NCBI GenBank assembly: GCA_050943495.1
Contig: JBMNPH010000007.1
Coordinates: 53,784 to 117,783 of the forward strand
Source of the DNA: Merdivicinus sp050943495
Lineage (GTDB): Bacteria > Bacillota > Clostridia > Oscillospirales > Ruminococcaceae
Length of the DNA stretch: 64,000 bases
Reading direction: 5' to 3'
The notes under the pieces: model-generated
What the model saw: only the letters and a program-made list of their open reading frames with translations
Told to the model about the DNA's origin: nothing
Database searches by the model: none
Shown: piece after piece, positions 37,278 through 45,308 of the stretch
Numbering within the stretch: the stretch's first letter is position 1
Layout of the letters: the number at the start of each line of letters is the position of its first letter
Translations under genes and position numbers: made by a program

Positions 37278-38648
37278 CTACATTGTTCGAATGTGCTTTT
37301 TATACATATCCAGGAAAAGCAGGATACTAATGACACATGCTACAGCCTCCGCAATCGGGAAAGCAAACCAGACATTGGTGACTTCGCCGGTCAAGGAAAG
37401 CAGCCACGCTGCCGGCAGCAAAAGAATCATTTGACGCAGCAATGAAATAATTAAGCTACGCATTCCCATACCAGTTGCCTGGAATGCTGTCGAAAATAGG
37501 ATACCAATTGCAGCAGGAACAAAACAAATACTAATAATCCGTAATGCCGGACGGCCAATGCGAAGCATTTCTGCATCTGCCGAAGCCTGTCCTGCCTCTT
37601 TGAAGATATTCAGCAATTGATCTGGGAATAACTGGAAAATCAGTAAGCCAATTACCATGATTCCTACCATCACGACTGCGCCTATCTTAATAGCAGACAA
37701 AAGACGTTCCTTTTTGCGTGCCCCGTAGTTATATCCCATAATCGGCATCAATCCCTGATTCAAGCCAAATGCAGGCATAAAGATAAAGGATTGCAGCTTA
37801 TAATAAGCACCCAGTACCGCCACTGCTGTATCAGAAAAACCAGCCAGAATCCCATTCAGTCCCATATTCAGGAAAGAGCTAATTGCCTGCATTACAATGG
37901 AGGGCAAGCCGACTGCATAGATATCCCGAATAGTTTTCCATTCAAAATGGAAGCCCTTCAGTTCAATCTTAACATGATGTTCCCGACAGAACAGGATGAT
38001 TATCGCAAAAATCAAAGAAACAACCTGTCCCAAGACTGTTGCGATTGCCGCACCGGCAACTCCCATTTCTGGAACACCCAGCAAACCAAATATAAAAATC
38101 GGGTCAAGAATAATATTAGTGATTGCGCCGCTCAATTGAAACAGCATGGGGAAAATCATATTTCCGGTCGCCTGCAGCGTCTTTTCACAGCAAATCTCCA
38201 CCAGACAAGCCAATGAAAAGATGGTTACAATCGAGAGGTAATCGATTCCCATTTCTACAACCTGTTCATTAGAACTGAATGCTCGCATAAATGGTTCCGA
38301 GAAAAGCAAACCAAATATCAAAAATGGCACCCAGCTGAATATTCCTAAAAATACACCATGAGTTGCCGCTTTATTGGCCTCTTCATACTTATGCTCACCC
38401 AATCGGCGGGAAATGAGCGAATTAATTCCGACTCCGGTTCCTACGCCAACCGAAATCATCAAAGTTTGCACTGGAAACGCTAGCGATACCGCAGCCAATG
38501 CATTTACGCCCAAACGGGATACAAAAATGCTGTCCACAATATTATAGAGTGCTTGTACAAGCATCGAAAACATTGCCGGAAGGGACATCGACAATATTAA
38601 TGGCAGCATCGGTTTTGTACCCATTTTATTTTCTTGTACCTGTTCCAC
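37278..38648 (-). CDS. MATE family efflux transporter
   Basis: This 456-residue protein has about 12 membrane helices in two related halves, as in multidrug and toxin extrusion proteins. LSLPAMFSMLVQALYNIVDSIFVSRLG at the N-terminus is the family hallmark. PVQTLMISVGVGTGVGINSLISRRLGE and the second-half PAFGLNQGLMPIMGYNYGAR follow the pattern. It probably exports cationic drugs or metabolites using Na+ or H+; the substrate is not predictable. The GTG start at 38648 has AAAGGA 9 bases upstream. Promoter at 38702-38730. Confidence 0.93.
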   Translation of the reverse strand: MEQVQENKMGTKPMLPLILSMSLPAMFSMLVQALYNIVDSIFVSRLGVNALAAVSLAFPVQTLMISVGVGTGVGINSLISRRLGEHKYEEANKAATHGVFLGIFSWVPFLIFGLLFSEPFMRAFSSNEQVVEMGIDYLSIVTIFSLACLVEICCEKTLQATGNMIFPMLFQLSGAITNIILDPIFIFGLLGVPEMGVAGAAIATVLGQVVSLIFAIIILFCREHHVKIELKGFHFEWKTIRDIYAVGLPSIVMQAISSFLNMGLNGILAGFSDTAVAVLGAYYKLQSFIFMPAFGLNQGLMPIMGYNYGARKKERLLSAIKIGAVVMVGIMVIGLLIFQLFPDQLLNIFKEAGQASADAEMLRIGRPALRIISICFVPAAIGILFSTAFQATGMGMRSLIISLLRQMILLLPAAWLLSLTGEVTNVWFAFPIAEAVACVISILLFLDMYKKHIRTM

Positions 38649-38701
38649 CGTATCTCATCCTTTCATTTTATTGAGTAGTCAAATAAATTCACATGGATAT
38701 T

Positions 38702-38730
38702 ATTATACTATGAAAATCTGAGATATGCAA
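38702..38730 (-). promoter_or_regulatory. Promoter of the MATE gene
   Basis: Minus-strand TTGCAT (38725-38730), a 17-base spacer and TATAAT (38702-38707). Confidence 0.78.
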
Positions 38731-38788
38731 CATATTTCACGCGAATTCTCCCTGTTTAGCAAACACTCCAGCATTTTACGACAAGATT

Positions 38789-40039
38789 TTATGACATTTT
38801 CGCACAATGTGACTCAAATTCCAATTTCATTGGCAGATGAGGAATACCAATCTCTAAAAATTCCGAGCCGGTAACCTGAAATCCCTGTTTTCGATAAAAG
38901 TCGACCGCTGTTTTCCTTGCATGCAGGGTAATAGCCGAATATCCCCATCGTTTGGCAACCTGAACCGCCAGTTTGTGCATTCGAGTTCCGATTTTCCTGC
39001 CGCGCCGGTTTTCCATAACCGCAACCTGCTTCATCCGCATCGCATGAGGATCTTCCGAATCCGGAAGCAGCATCATAGTCCCAATCACTTGGCCATTCTC
39101 AATTGCGGACAAATGATGAAAATCCGCTTCGACAGACAGATCCTCTTCCCGAAGATCCAATCCTAGCGGAAGACGCAAGACCTCATTCCGCAGTTGCAAA
39201 TTCTGACGGTACTCTTCGCTCTGATAGGGGACTTCTCGCACAGCAATTCCATCTTCCAACCCGAGCATCTCCCGAGCTGCCATCAATACTCCATTTTCAT
39301 CATTGGATCCGACTAAAAATCGCGCATGCTGCAGAAGGATAGGATGTGCATTTGCCATAGCGCAGCTATAATAACAGGCATCCATCATTTCACAGTCGTT
39401 GAGATAGTCACCGAATGCCATGGTTTCCTCATATGAAATTCCTTCCAATTTTTCTAGCGCAGTCAGTGCTGTCCCCTTATTGGATTGTCCCATAATATCA
39501 ATCCACGTCTCTCCAGAAAGCGTAATTTGATAGGATGTGCTTGCACACTCCCTCATCCGACGGAAACTATTCGTTTCAGCACCAAACAGATCATATACTG
39601 CAATTTTGCAAACGGGATCTTCGATTTGCAATAAATCTGGTACGAGTTCCAAACGTTCATAATACATTTTGGCATTTGGATAGAAATTCGGTTCCTGATT
39701 TTCACAGTAGGCATTCTCCGGGCAGCAGAGAATCGGACATGCACCTGGAATCCGTCGAAGCTGCTTCACCAAATCCTGCCAATCTTCTTTCTGAAACGGT
39801 TCCAGAAAAATCGGTTTCTCCTTTTCAAAAATCATTGTCCCATTCTCACAGATATAAATAAATTGATCCCCATAAGGCGCTAATTGCTTCTTCAAATTAT
39901 AGTATTGCCTTCCGCTCGCAATTACCAATCGAATTCCAGCTCTTTTTAGCTGATTGAGAAAGCGCGGAAAGTCCTCTGGTAACCTTTTTTGGGAATCCAA
40001 AAGCGTTCCATCCATATCGACTGCGATCAGCTTAATCAT
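38789..40039 (-). CDS. HAD-family (Cof-type) phosphatase fused to a GNAT acetyltransferase domain
   Basis: This 416-residue two-domain protein starts with a Cof-type HAD hydrolase. MIKLIAVDMDGTLLDSQK carries the nucleophile DxDGT at its very start. RLVIASGR is motif II, and MAFGDYLNDCEMM is motif IV with the metal-binding Asp pair. The C-terminal ~140 residues are a GNAT domain: MKQVAVMENRRGRKIGTRMHKLAV is the acetyl-CoA loop and ITLHARKTAVDFYRKQGFQV follows. The substrates of both parts are unknown. The start at 40039 has AAGGA at 11 bases and leaves the DxD near residue 8, as usual for the family. Confidence 0.9.
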   Translation of the reverse strand: MIKLIAVDMDGTLLDSQKRLPEDFPRFLNQLKRAGIRLVIASGRQYYNLKKQLAPYGDQFIYICENGTMIFEKEKPIFLEPFQKEDWQDLVKQLRRIPGACPILCCPENAYCENQEPNFYPNAKMYYERLELVPDLLQIEDPVCKIAVYDLFGAETNSFRRMRECASTSYQITLSGETWIDIMGQSNKGTALTALEKLEGISYEETMAFGDYLNDCEMMDACYYSCAMANAHPILLQHARFLVGSNDENGVLMAAREMLGLEDGIAVREVPYQSEEYRQNLQLRNEVLRLPLGLDLREEDLSVEADFHHLSAIENGQVIGTMMLLPDSEDPHAMRMKQVAVMENRRGRKIGTRMHKLAVQVAKRWGYSAITLHARKTAVDFYRKQGFQVTGSEFLEIGIPHLPMKLEFESHCAKMS

Positions 40040-40123
40040 ATTCGTTATCATCCTTCCTGCAATATCCTCTTTCATCCTACCACAGGGGACGGATGATTTC
40101 CAGTAAAATTTATGCAAAATGAA

Positions 40124-40151
40124 AGTCGGGCAATCATCCCCTTGCCCGACT
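40124..40151 (-). terminator. Terminator of folT
   Basis: AGTCGGGCAA (40124-40133) pairs with TTGCCCGACT (40142-40151). A TTTCATTTT run follows on the minus strand. Confidence 0.8.
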
Positions 40152-40157
40152 GAACCT

Positions 40158-40859
40158 TTACTTTAAATTGAGACGGTAGTAGCTATAGAAAGCTACGGCT
40201 GCCGCCGAAACGAGCGCCAGTACAATGAGCGCAGCCACATGTCGTTTGGTAAACTGCATCTTTCCGGAATTTCCAAATGTCAATCCCATCCGTCCGGTAA
40301 TTGGAAGCATGACATTGAGAAAGAGCACCAATAAAAAGGATTCTGCCGGAAACAGGCAAAGATTCTTCACAATACGCGGCAGCGTCAAGAATGCATATTC
40401 GCCGCCCAAAACCAGTTTATTATAGAGCACCAGCAATGCCGGATTAAGAATTAGATTACAAATTGCCATTACAAAAAAGCGGGATAATAAAACACGCCAT
40501 GTAGTAATTTTAGTTCGATACAAAAATAAGGCAAAAATTAAAGAACTTGCGATTTCCACAAAAATAAACGGAAAAAAATAAGGTCCTACCGGAAACAGCA
40601 TACAGCCTAATGTATCCGAAATCGCAGCAGCAAGAATTGCCACAACAGGTCCAAAGACCATTGCACCGAGGGCATTCACAAAAAATCCAGTGGTGATGTT
40701 CAAATAGGGACCGACCGGAATCTCAATGGCTTTCAATGCCACACGTAATGCGATCATTAGTGCGGCAAAAACAAGAATTTTAGGCTTTTTCAGCTCCTGG
40801 CAGGAAAGCTGCCAATATTCGGCGCTGAAGGGGGTTGCATACAGTGTTTTCATTTTCAA
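40158..40859 (-). CDS. folT: Folate-type ECF transporter S component (FolT)
   Basis: This 233-residue membrane protein has about six helices. LVFAALMIALRVALKAIEIPVGPYLNIT is the N-terminal helix with the Ala-rich patch that docks the shared EcfT. GAMVFGPVVAILAAAISDTLGCMLFPVGPYF is typical of FolT-type S components. It captures folates for import with a housekeeping EcfA/A'/T module not present here. A THF riboswitch lies directly upstream, so folate specificity is well supported. RBS AAGGAGG precedes the start region, and the second codon pair offers another ATG (MKM). Confidence 0.93.
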   Translation of the reverse strand: MKMKTLYATPFSAEYWQLSCQELKKPKILVFAALMIALRVALKAIEIPVGPYLNITTGFFVNALGAMVFGPVVAILAAAISDTLGCMLFPVGPYFFPFIFVEIASSLIFALFLYRTKITTWRVLLSRFFVMAICNLILNPALLVLYNKLVLGGEYAFLTLPRIVKNLCLFPAESFLLVLFLNVMLPITGRMGLTFGNSGKMQFTKRHVAALIVLALVSAAAVAFYSYYRLNLK

Positions 40860-40861
40860 AA

Positions 40862-41025
40862 CCTCCTTGCAGACATGTCACTCGTAGCCACATACCCGCA
40901 GGAGGGGACGCTCCCCGGTATATAGCAGCGGGATGCGGGTTCCGCACCGCAAGCCAAAACTGGCTTTTCGTCCATCCGACAACTCCCTGTTCGGACAGCA
41001 CTTAACGCGCGAGACCCTACTCTGC
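40862..41025 (-). ncRNA. Tetrahydrofolate (THF) riboswitch with SD-sequestering expression platform
   Basis: On the minus strand the aptamer runs from 41025 to 40925. Terminal GCAG/CTGC closes it. Conserved segments are GAGTAG, GCGTTAAGTG, the ACGAAAA loop, GCGGTG and CCGCATCCCGCT, in the order and spacing of class I THF riboswitches. Downstream, CCTCCTGC (40905-40898) is nearly complementary to the Shine-Dalgarno segment GCAAGGAGG (40870-40862). TGCGGGT (40899-40893) could pair with ACCCGCA inside the aptamer. Folate would thus reduce folT translation. Confidence 0.9.
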
Positions 41026-41039
41026 TTTTTATCGTTATC

Positions 41040-41068
41040 AGTTTATCACATTTTTCTGCCTTTGTAAA
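41040..41068 (-). promoter_or_regulatory. Promoter of the THF riboswitch-folT transcript
   Basis: Minus-strand TTTACA (41063-41068), a 17-base spacer and TAAACT (41040-41045). The start falls near 41033, just before the aptamer. Confidence 0.75.
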
Positions 41069-41082
41069 GAGAAGATGTAAAT

Positions 41083-41508
41083 TTATTCATGATTCAACAC
41101 TTTTTCCATTCCAACATGCGGACAATATTCATCCAGATATGGTTCGGTTACGACACAATACCCCAGTTTCTCATAAAATTTCTGTGCTCGCATCTGCGCA
41201 CTCAATCCCAGCTTCGCCGCACCCAATTCTATGGCCTTTCGTTCGGCTTCCCGAACAATTTCTGCCCCCAAGCCTTTCCCACGATATTCCGGCAATACAG
41301 CTACCCGTCCCAAATGCCATCCGGTTTCTTCCTCATACAGTCGGGCACAGCCGGCTGCTTGATCTTCCATATACAGAATCAAATGCTCACAACTGTCATC
41401 AATTTTATCAAATTCGTCGTGAAATCCCTGTTCTTCCACAAAAACTTTTACCCGAATCTCCAATGCATCCTGAAAGTTTTCCGGACTTTTCCGCCACACC
41501 AGTTTCAA
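41083..41508 (-). CDS. GNAT family N-acetyltransferase
   Basis: This protein is 141 residues from the TTG at 41508, which has AGAGGG 6 bases upstream; longer in-frame versions lack a site. RVKVFVEEQGFHDEFDKIDD near the N-terminus and LGRVAVLPEYRGKGLGAEIVREAERKA, the R/Q-x-x-G-x-G/A acetyl-CoA loop, define the fold. The C-terminal AQMRAQKFYEKLGYCVVTEPYLDEYCPHVGMEK resembles ElaA-type members. The substrate is unknown. It appears monocistronic, convergent to nothing and divergent from the DUF4367 gene. Confidence 0.88.
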   Translation of the reverse strand: MKLVWRKSPENFQDALEIRVKVFVEEQGFHDEFDKIDDSCEHLILYMEDQAAGCARLYEEETGWHLGRVAVLPEYRGKGLGAEIVREAERKAIELGAAKLGLSAQMRAQKFYEKLGYCVVTEPYLDEYCPHVGMEKVLNHE

Positions 41509-41683
41509 AAGAATCCCTCTTTTCTTCAATATAAAAATATTGTACCATGTTTTACCGTTGCTGTCGAGTATTCCGGTAGAAGAACCAGCTATTTCAGCAA
41601 AAATGATTGCCTTTTTTTTAAAAATATGATACACTGAATTTGTAAGAAAATTGTAAGAATTAATCGAAAAGGAGGAGTATTGG

Positions 41684-42736
41684 ATGGATTCACTGGAATG
41701 CCAATTGTCGGAATCCGCGCCTGCTGCACGCGATCAATGGCTTGCCACTTTTCCGTCTCAGGATTCCCTGAACAATATACCGATCTCTCCAGATTTTGAA
41801 CGCAAAATGAAGCGCTTGATTCAATTGCAGCAAAAATCTAAAAGAAAATCTTGGCGCTACTTTGCTGCAACTGCTGCCGCTTTGATCGTGGTATTTTCCG
41901 GCGCGATGTCCGTGGACGCTTTCCGCACTTCTTTCCTTAAAATTCTTTATCAGGTTAATCCCAAATTCACCTCGATTGATGTGACTCCTGAATGTACGGA
42001 TGATTCCGAATTCATGCCTTTTACAGTTGGGTATATTCCCGATGGCATGAAACAGGTCGATCGCAACTATTCGGCGAATTCCTTGCATATCCGCTATGAA
42101 AACGAGGAAGGAACTTATCTGCTGATTGATGAAAAGATGATGACAGAAAAAAGTTCTCTGTCCGCTGGAGTCGATACTGAAGATGCGTATACAGAAAATA
42201 CGGAAATTCAGGGAAATGAGGCTTTTGCTGTCAGCAAAAAGGACTGGAGCTACATCATGTGGAGCAACCGCAATTATGTCTTTACAGTCAGCGGTTTCCT
42301 CCCTCTGGACGAGATAAAAACTGTGGCTGAATCCGTTCAATTGGATCCTTCTCTGAACTATCAAAAAAATATGATCCTACCATTTACTCCTGCAACCTGT
42401 GGCTGGATGCCTTCTGGCAGTACTGCTTATGCTTGGCGTGAAACCTTAACTTCCTGTCAGACCAATTTTCGGAGCAGTCCAGAAAGCTTCGTCCTCTGGC
42501 AGGGAATTTCCGGCACAATGGAAGGACTCAGTTTCCCCTATGAAGAAGTTGCCCCGACAGAAATTACCATCAATGGCTGTCCCGGACAGTTCTGGCAGTT
42601 GGAAGAGGATATCTGGCTCCGATGGGATCAGGATGGCTATACCTTCCAGATTGATGGAAGACTGCCATTGGATACTCTGATAAAGATTGCAGAAAATCTG
42701 GAAATTACACCGCTTTCCTCTGCAGATCAGGAATAA
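41684..42736 (+). CDS. DUF4367-type membrane protein (anti-sigma-like layout)
   Basis: This 350-residue protein has a cytoplasmic N-terminal ~60 residues and one helix (YFAATAAALIVVFSGAMSVDAF, about residues 64-85). A large extracytoplasmic part holds two similar repeats: FMPFTVGYIPDGMKQVDRNYS to LDEIKTVAESVQLDP, and ILPFTPATCGWMPSG to LDTLIKIAENLEITP. The second-half pattern matches DUF4367 domains found behind anti-sigma factors. No sigma factor gene is adjacent, so a regulatory role is only a guess. RBS AAAGGAGGAG is strong. Confidence 0.75.
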   Translation: MDSLECQLSESAPAARDQWLATFPSQDSLNNIPISPDFERKMKRLIQLQQKSKRKSWRYFAATAAALIVVFSGAMSVDAFRTSFLKILYQVNPKFTSIDVTPECTDDSEFMPFTVGYIPDGMKQVDRNYSANSLHIRYENEEGTYLLIDEKMMTEKSSLSAGVDTEDAYTENTEIQGNEAFAVSKKDWSYIMWSNRNYVFTVSGFLPLDEIKTVAESVQLDPSLNYQKNMILPFTPATCGWMPSGSTAYAWRETLTSCQTNFRSSPESFVLWQGISGTMEGLSFPYEEVAPTEITINGCPGQFWQLEEDIWLRWDQDGYTFQIDGRLPLDTLIKIAENLEITPLSSADQE

Positions 42737-42740
42737 CAAA

Positions 42741-42771
42741 AAACGCCGGCATTATCACCGGCGTTTTTTTC
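42741..42771. terminator. Bidirectional terminator between DUF4367 gene and the niacin S component gene
   Basis: AACGCCGG (42742-42749) pairs with CCGGCGTT (42758-42765), flanked by A and T runs on both sides. Confidence 0.92.
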
Positions 42772-42774
42772 TAT

Positions 42775-43341
42775 TTATTTACTGTGAAAATGGACGCTTG
42801 CGGGTATCCGGATCACTTTGCTCACCGGCCGCCAGATAATATACGAAATGATAAAATCTACGATGTGATGTACCAGTGTCCCCACGCCTACCAACAGAAT
42901 AATGGTCGTGAAAAATCCCTTGCTTTGATCAATATTTCCGCCAAAGTAGAACCAAGTGGAAACAACAGCTTCTGCTGCTCCATGAATCACACCAGTCACC
43001 AGTACCCAAATACTCATGCTGCCGAAGTGATTTAGCGTTTCTGGCTTCCTTTGCAGCCAATATGCACCGATCACGACAAAGAAAATCTGCACCAATGCCC
43101 GCAGCACAACTACCGGCGGAAATGCAGCGAAAATAAATCCCACTGTCGTTCCGAGTTCCACTGCAATGGCGACCGCAGGTGAAACAAACATGGCAACAAG
43201 TACCGCAACATGACTGGCGAGTGTAAAACTCATCGGATCCAACCGAATTTTTATGGGCGATACAATGGGAATCAATATTCCGATCGCACATAGCAGCGCA
43301 GCAATGACAAGTTTTTGCAGTTGAGCATTTTTCTGATTCAT
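42775..43341 (-). CDS. ECF transporter S component, probable niacin type
   Basis: This 188-residue membrane protein has about six helices. KLVIALLLCAIG-type docking patch (LVIAALLCAIGILIPIVSP), then FTLASHVAVLVAMFVSPAVAIAVELGTTVGFIF and VHHIVDFIISYIIW. The fold suggests an ECF S component. The niacin assignment rests on context: a NiaR-type repressor gene lies 95 bases away on the same strand, and a palindrome sits at its promoter. The start is ATG 43341, 8 bases after GGAGG; an in-frame TTG at 43356 precedes that site. Other vitamins cannot be excluded from sequence alone. Confidence 0.8.
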   Translation of the reverse strand: MNQKNAQLQKLVIAALLCAIGILIPIVSPIKIRLDPMSFTLASHVAVLVAMFVSPAVAIAVELGTTVGFIFAAFPPVVVLRALVQIFFVVIGAYWLQRKPETLNHFGSMSIWVLVTGVIHGAAEAVVSTWFYFGGNIDQSKGFFTTIILLVGVGTLVHHIVDFIISYIIWRPVSKVIRIPASVHFHSK

Positions 43342-43371
43342 GGGAACATCCTCCAAACTTCGTCTATACAG

Positions 43372-43419
43372 GTGTCATGACACTGTTCTTAGTTTAAAGG
43401 AAAATCCCACATTTGTCAA
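43372..43419 (-). promoter_or_regulatory. Promoter with overlapping palindromic operator (probable NiaR site)
   Basis: Minus-strand TTGACA (43414-43419), a 17-base spacer and TAAACT (43391-43396). The perfect 12-base palindrome GTGTCATGACAC (43372-43383) begins right at the expected start site. A repressor bound here would block initiation. Confidence 0.75.
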
Positions 43420-43435
43420 CCGGCAATGACGAAAT

Positions 43436-43960
43436 TTATCGAGGGAAGAGGATGCCTTTTTTGTCCAGTTCTGCCAAAATCCGATGATAATCTTCCTCTG
43501 TACGGCAGGCAAGCGTATGAAGATGGACATTCCCAGTCAGATTGCAGAGAGGCGTGGCATGATTTTTCGCCAGTTTTTCTATAAACAAATTCGCGTCATA
43601 CCGCGAAAAGATATGCAATTTCCCGCAGATCTGCCCATACACAGGATGTTCCACCGTGACATCGACCAAACCACCGCCATTGTCCACTACGGTATACAAT
43701 TCTTCCGCCAATCCCTGTTCATCGTGCCGGCAAGCGATGGTGTACATCTGAAAGCCCGCAATGGCATCATCACGTTCCTGCAACAGATATCCGCGGGGAG
43801 TCGCCTGAATTTCTGTTCCGGCTGCGCGCAGCAAAGCAATATCTCCGACAACAATCTGCCGGCTGACATGAACAGATGATGCAATGACTGTCGCACTTAC
43901 CGGTTGGCCGCTTTGGCGTAGAATTTCCAGAATTTTCTCCCGTCTCTGGGACGCATCCAT
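43436..43960 (-). CDS. NiaR-type transcriptional repressor (HTH + 3H domain)
   Basis: This 174-residue protein starts with a DeoR/biotin-repressor-like HTH (RREKILEILRQSGQPVSATVIASSVHVSRQIVVGDIALLRAAG). The C-terminal 3H domain has conserved histidines in DVTVEHPVYGQI, KNHATPLCNLTGNVHLHTLACRTEED. NiaR (YrxA) senses nicotinic acid and represses NAD synthesis and niacin uptake genes. The start at 43960 has GGGAGG 7 bases upstream; longer forms lack a site and run into the previous gene. It lies downstream of a membrane protein gene and upstream of its likely target. Confidence 0.88.
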   Translation of the reverse strand: MDASQRREKILEILRQSGQPVSATVIASSVHVSRQIVVGDIALLRAAGTEIQATPRGYLLQERDDAIAGFQMYTIACRHDEQGLAEELYTVVDNGGGLVDVTVEHPVYGQICGKLHIFSRYDANLFIEKLAKNHATPLCNLTGNVHLHTLACRTEEDYHRILAELDKKGILFPR

Positions 43961-44022
43961 AGTATTCCCTCCCGTTTCATGAGAAAAAGCCGTTCCGCAA
44001 CCAGCGCAAACGGCAATTTCTT

Positions 44023-44562
44023 TTATTTGAAAATTTTTAGAATGTATTTGGGGCGAAACCATCGCACATAGGCAGTGATTAACTGAGTCAGCGCAATATC
44101 ATAGACAACAAATACCGCATTCAGAAAAATCCAGCCGCCTGCTAGCAGCCACCACGCCTCTTCCAACAATTCTGCATATCCCGGAAAACGAAATACAAAC
44201 ATCGCACCGGCTACAATGACAGCTGCACAGAGATTAAAGAGCAGGATTTTGCAAATCCACGGAAAAATTTTCCCCTTTCGGCACTCCAGTACGGATTTTA
44301 CAATCGGATAGAAGCCCAAAAATGCAATATAGTACAACGCACATTCCTTATTCGGAGCGATCATTGCCGAAAGCAGTGCAACGGCGCCAAATGCCGTCCA
44401 TGCTCCTTTATACCCAGCATCAATTACAATGGGAACCAATAACAATCCCGCAATTGCCGGAAGAGCAAAATCCGCCATTGGAAATACACCCGTCAGCAAC
44501 ATGCAGACGATACTCAAAGCCGCCATCATGCCTCCGAGTGCAATCTGATTTGTCTTTTTCAA
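44023..44562 (-). CDS. Small integral membrane protein, ECF S-component-like
   Basis: This 179-residue protein has about five or six hydrophobic helices. The N-terminal segment ALGGMMAALSIVCMLLTGVFPMADFALPAIAGLLLVP resembles S components of ECF transporters, but I cannot assign a ligand. The TTG start at 44562 follows GGAGG at 7 bases. It lies 11 bases downstream of the J-domain gene and 62 bases upstream of niaR, so a link with vitamin uptake or with the J-domain protein are both possible. Confidence 0.65.
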   Translation of the reverse strand: MKKTNQIALGGMMAALSIVCMLLTGVFPMADFALPAIAGLLLVPIVIDAGYKGAWTAFGAVALLSAMIAPNKECALYYIAFLGFYPIVKSVLECRKGKIFPWICKILLFNLCAAVIVAGAMFVFRFPGYAELLEEAWWLLAGGWIFLNAVFVVYDIALTQLITAYVRWFRPKYILKIFK

Positions 44563-44573
44563 AAGACCGCCTC

Positions 44574-45251
44574 CTAACAGCAGGCGATCAGGTCGCCGCC
44601 CATACATTCACAGCAGCAGTCCGCACAAATCAAATTTCCGCAGCAATTACAGGCTGTATTCATATTATTCATATCATTCGTCCGGTATGCGCCATTGGGC
44701 GAACCCATATTTCCCTGCTGCTGCCACATCATCCGATTCATCGCCGCACGATATTCGGGATTATTCGGACTCAATCGGCAAGCGGTTGAAAAATGATTCA
44801 TCGCATCATCCAGCCATCCGCGCTGGAAAAAAATACTTCCCTTCAGGAAATACCATTCTCCATCCCGATTGCGAACAGGCATTCCATCCAGCAGTTCCTC
44901 TGCCTCAACCAGCCGGTTTTGCTGAATCAGCCGGCGAATATCGCCCAAATGAGAGGATCCGCCATACCCTGCCTGCTGCCCGCCGTATCCGGAAGCGGAA
45001 GAATAGCCGGCCGAACTGCTGTTTCCTGCATTGCTCTGACTGCTTTGGCCGCCTGCACGCAGTCGGTTGATGACCATATCATAGGCCTCATTCACCTCTT
45101 GCATTTTCTCGTTGGCGAGATCTGCCAGCGGACTGTCCGCATAATTGTCAGGATGATACTTTTTCACCAGCTGCCGGTATGCAGATTTTACCTCCTCTTC
45201 CGAAGCATTCGGAGAAATTCCCAATACCTTATAAGGATCTGTGACTGCCAT
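44574..45251 (-). CDS. J-domain protein with Cys-rich tail
   Basis: This 225-residue protein has a J domain (residues 4-66): DPYKVLGISPNASEEEVKSAYRQL, then KKYHPDN with the HPD that stimulates DnaK. A Ser/Gly/Tyr-rich linker and a TPR-like helical stretch (residues ~115-180: EELLDGMPVRNRDGEWYFLKGSIFFQRG) follow. The last ~28 residues hold eight or more cysteines (CNCCG, CADCCCECMGG, CC), a possible metal site. It is not DnaJ itself, since zinc-finger and CTD domains are absent. The start at 45251 has GGAGG 5 bases upstream. It is 57 bases downstream of the DUF5685 gene. Confidence 0.85.
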   Translation of the reverse strand: MAVTDPYKVLGISPNASEEEVKSAYRQLVKKYHPDNYADSPLADLANEKMQEVNEAYDMVINRLRAGGQSSQSNAGNSSSAGYSSASGYGGQQAGYGGSSHLGDIRRLIQQNRLVEAEELLDGMPVRNRDGEWYFLKGSIFFQRGWLDDAMNHFSTACRLSPNNPEYRAAMNRMMWQQQGNMGSPNGAYRTNDMNNMNTACNCCGNLICADCCCECMGGDLIACC

Positions 45252-45308
45252 TGCTGCCTCCATTCCATCTTAACGGCACAATTAGATTTGAAACAGCCTG
45301 CACTGCCG

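Noticed and set aside
41684..42736. Anti-sigma factor with a partner sigma gene
   Set aside because: No sigma factor gene lies on either side, so only the DUF4367-type layout is reported.
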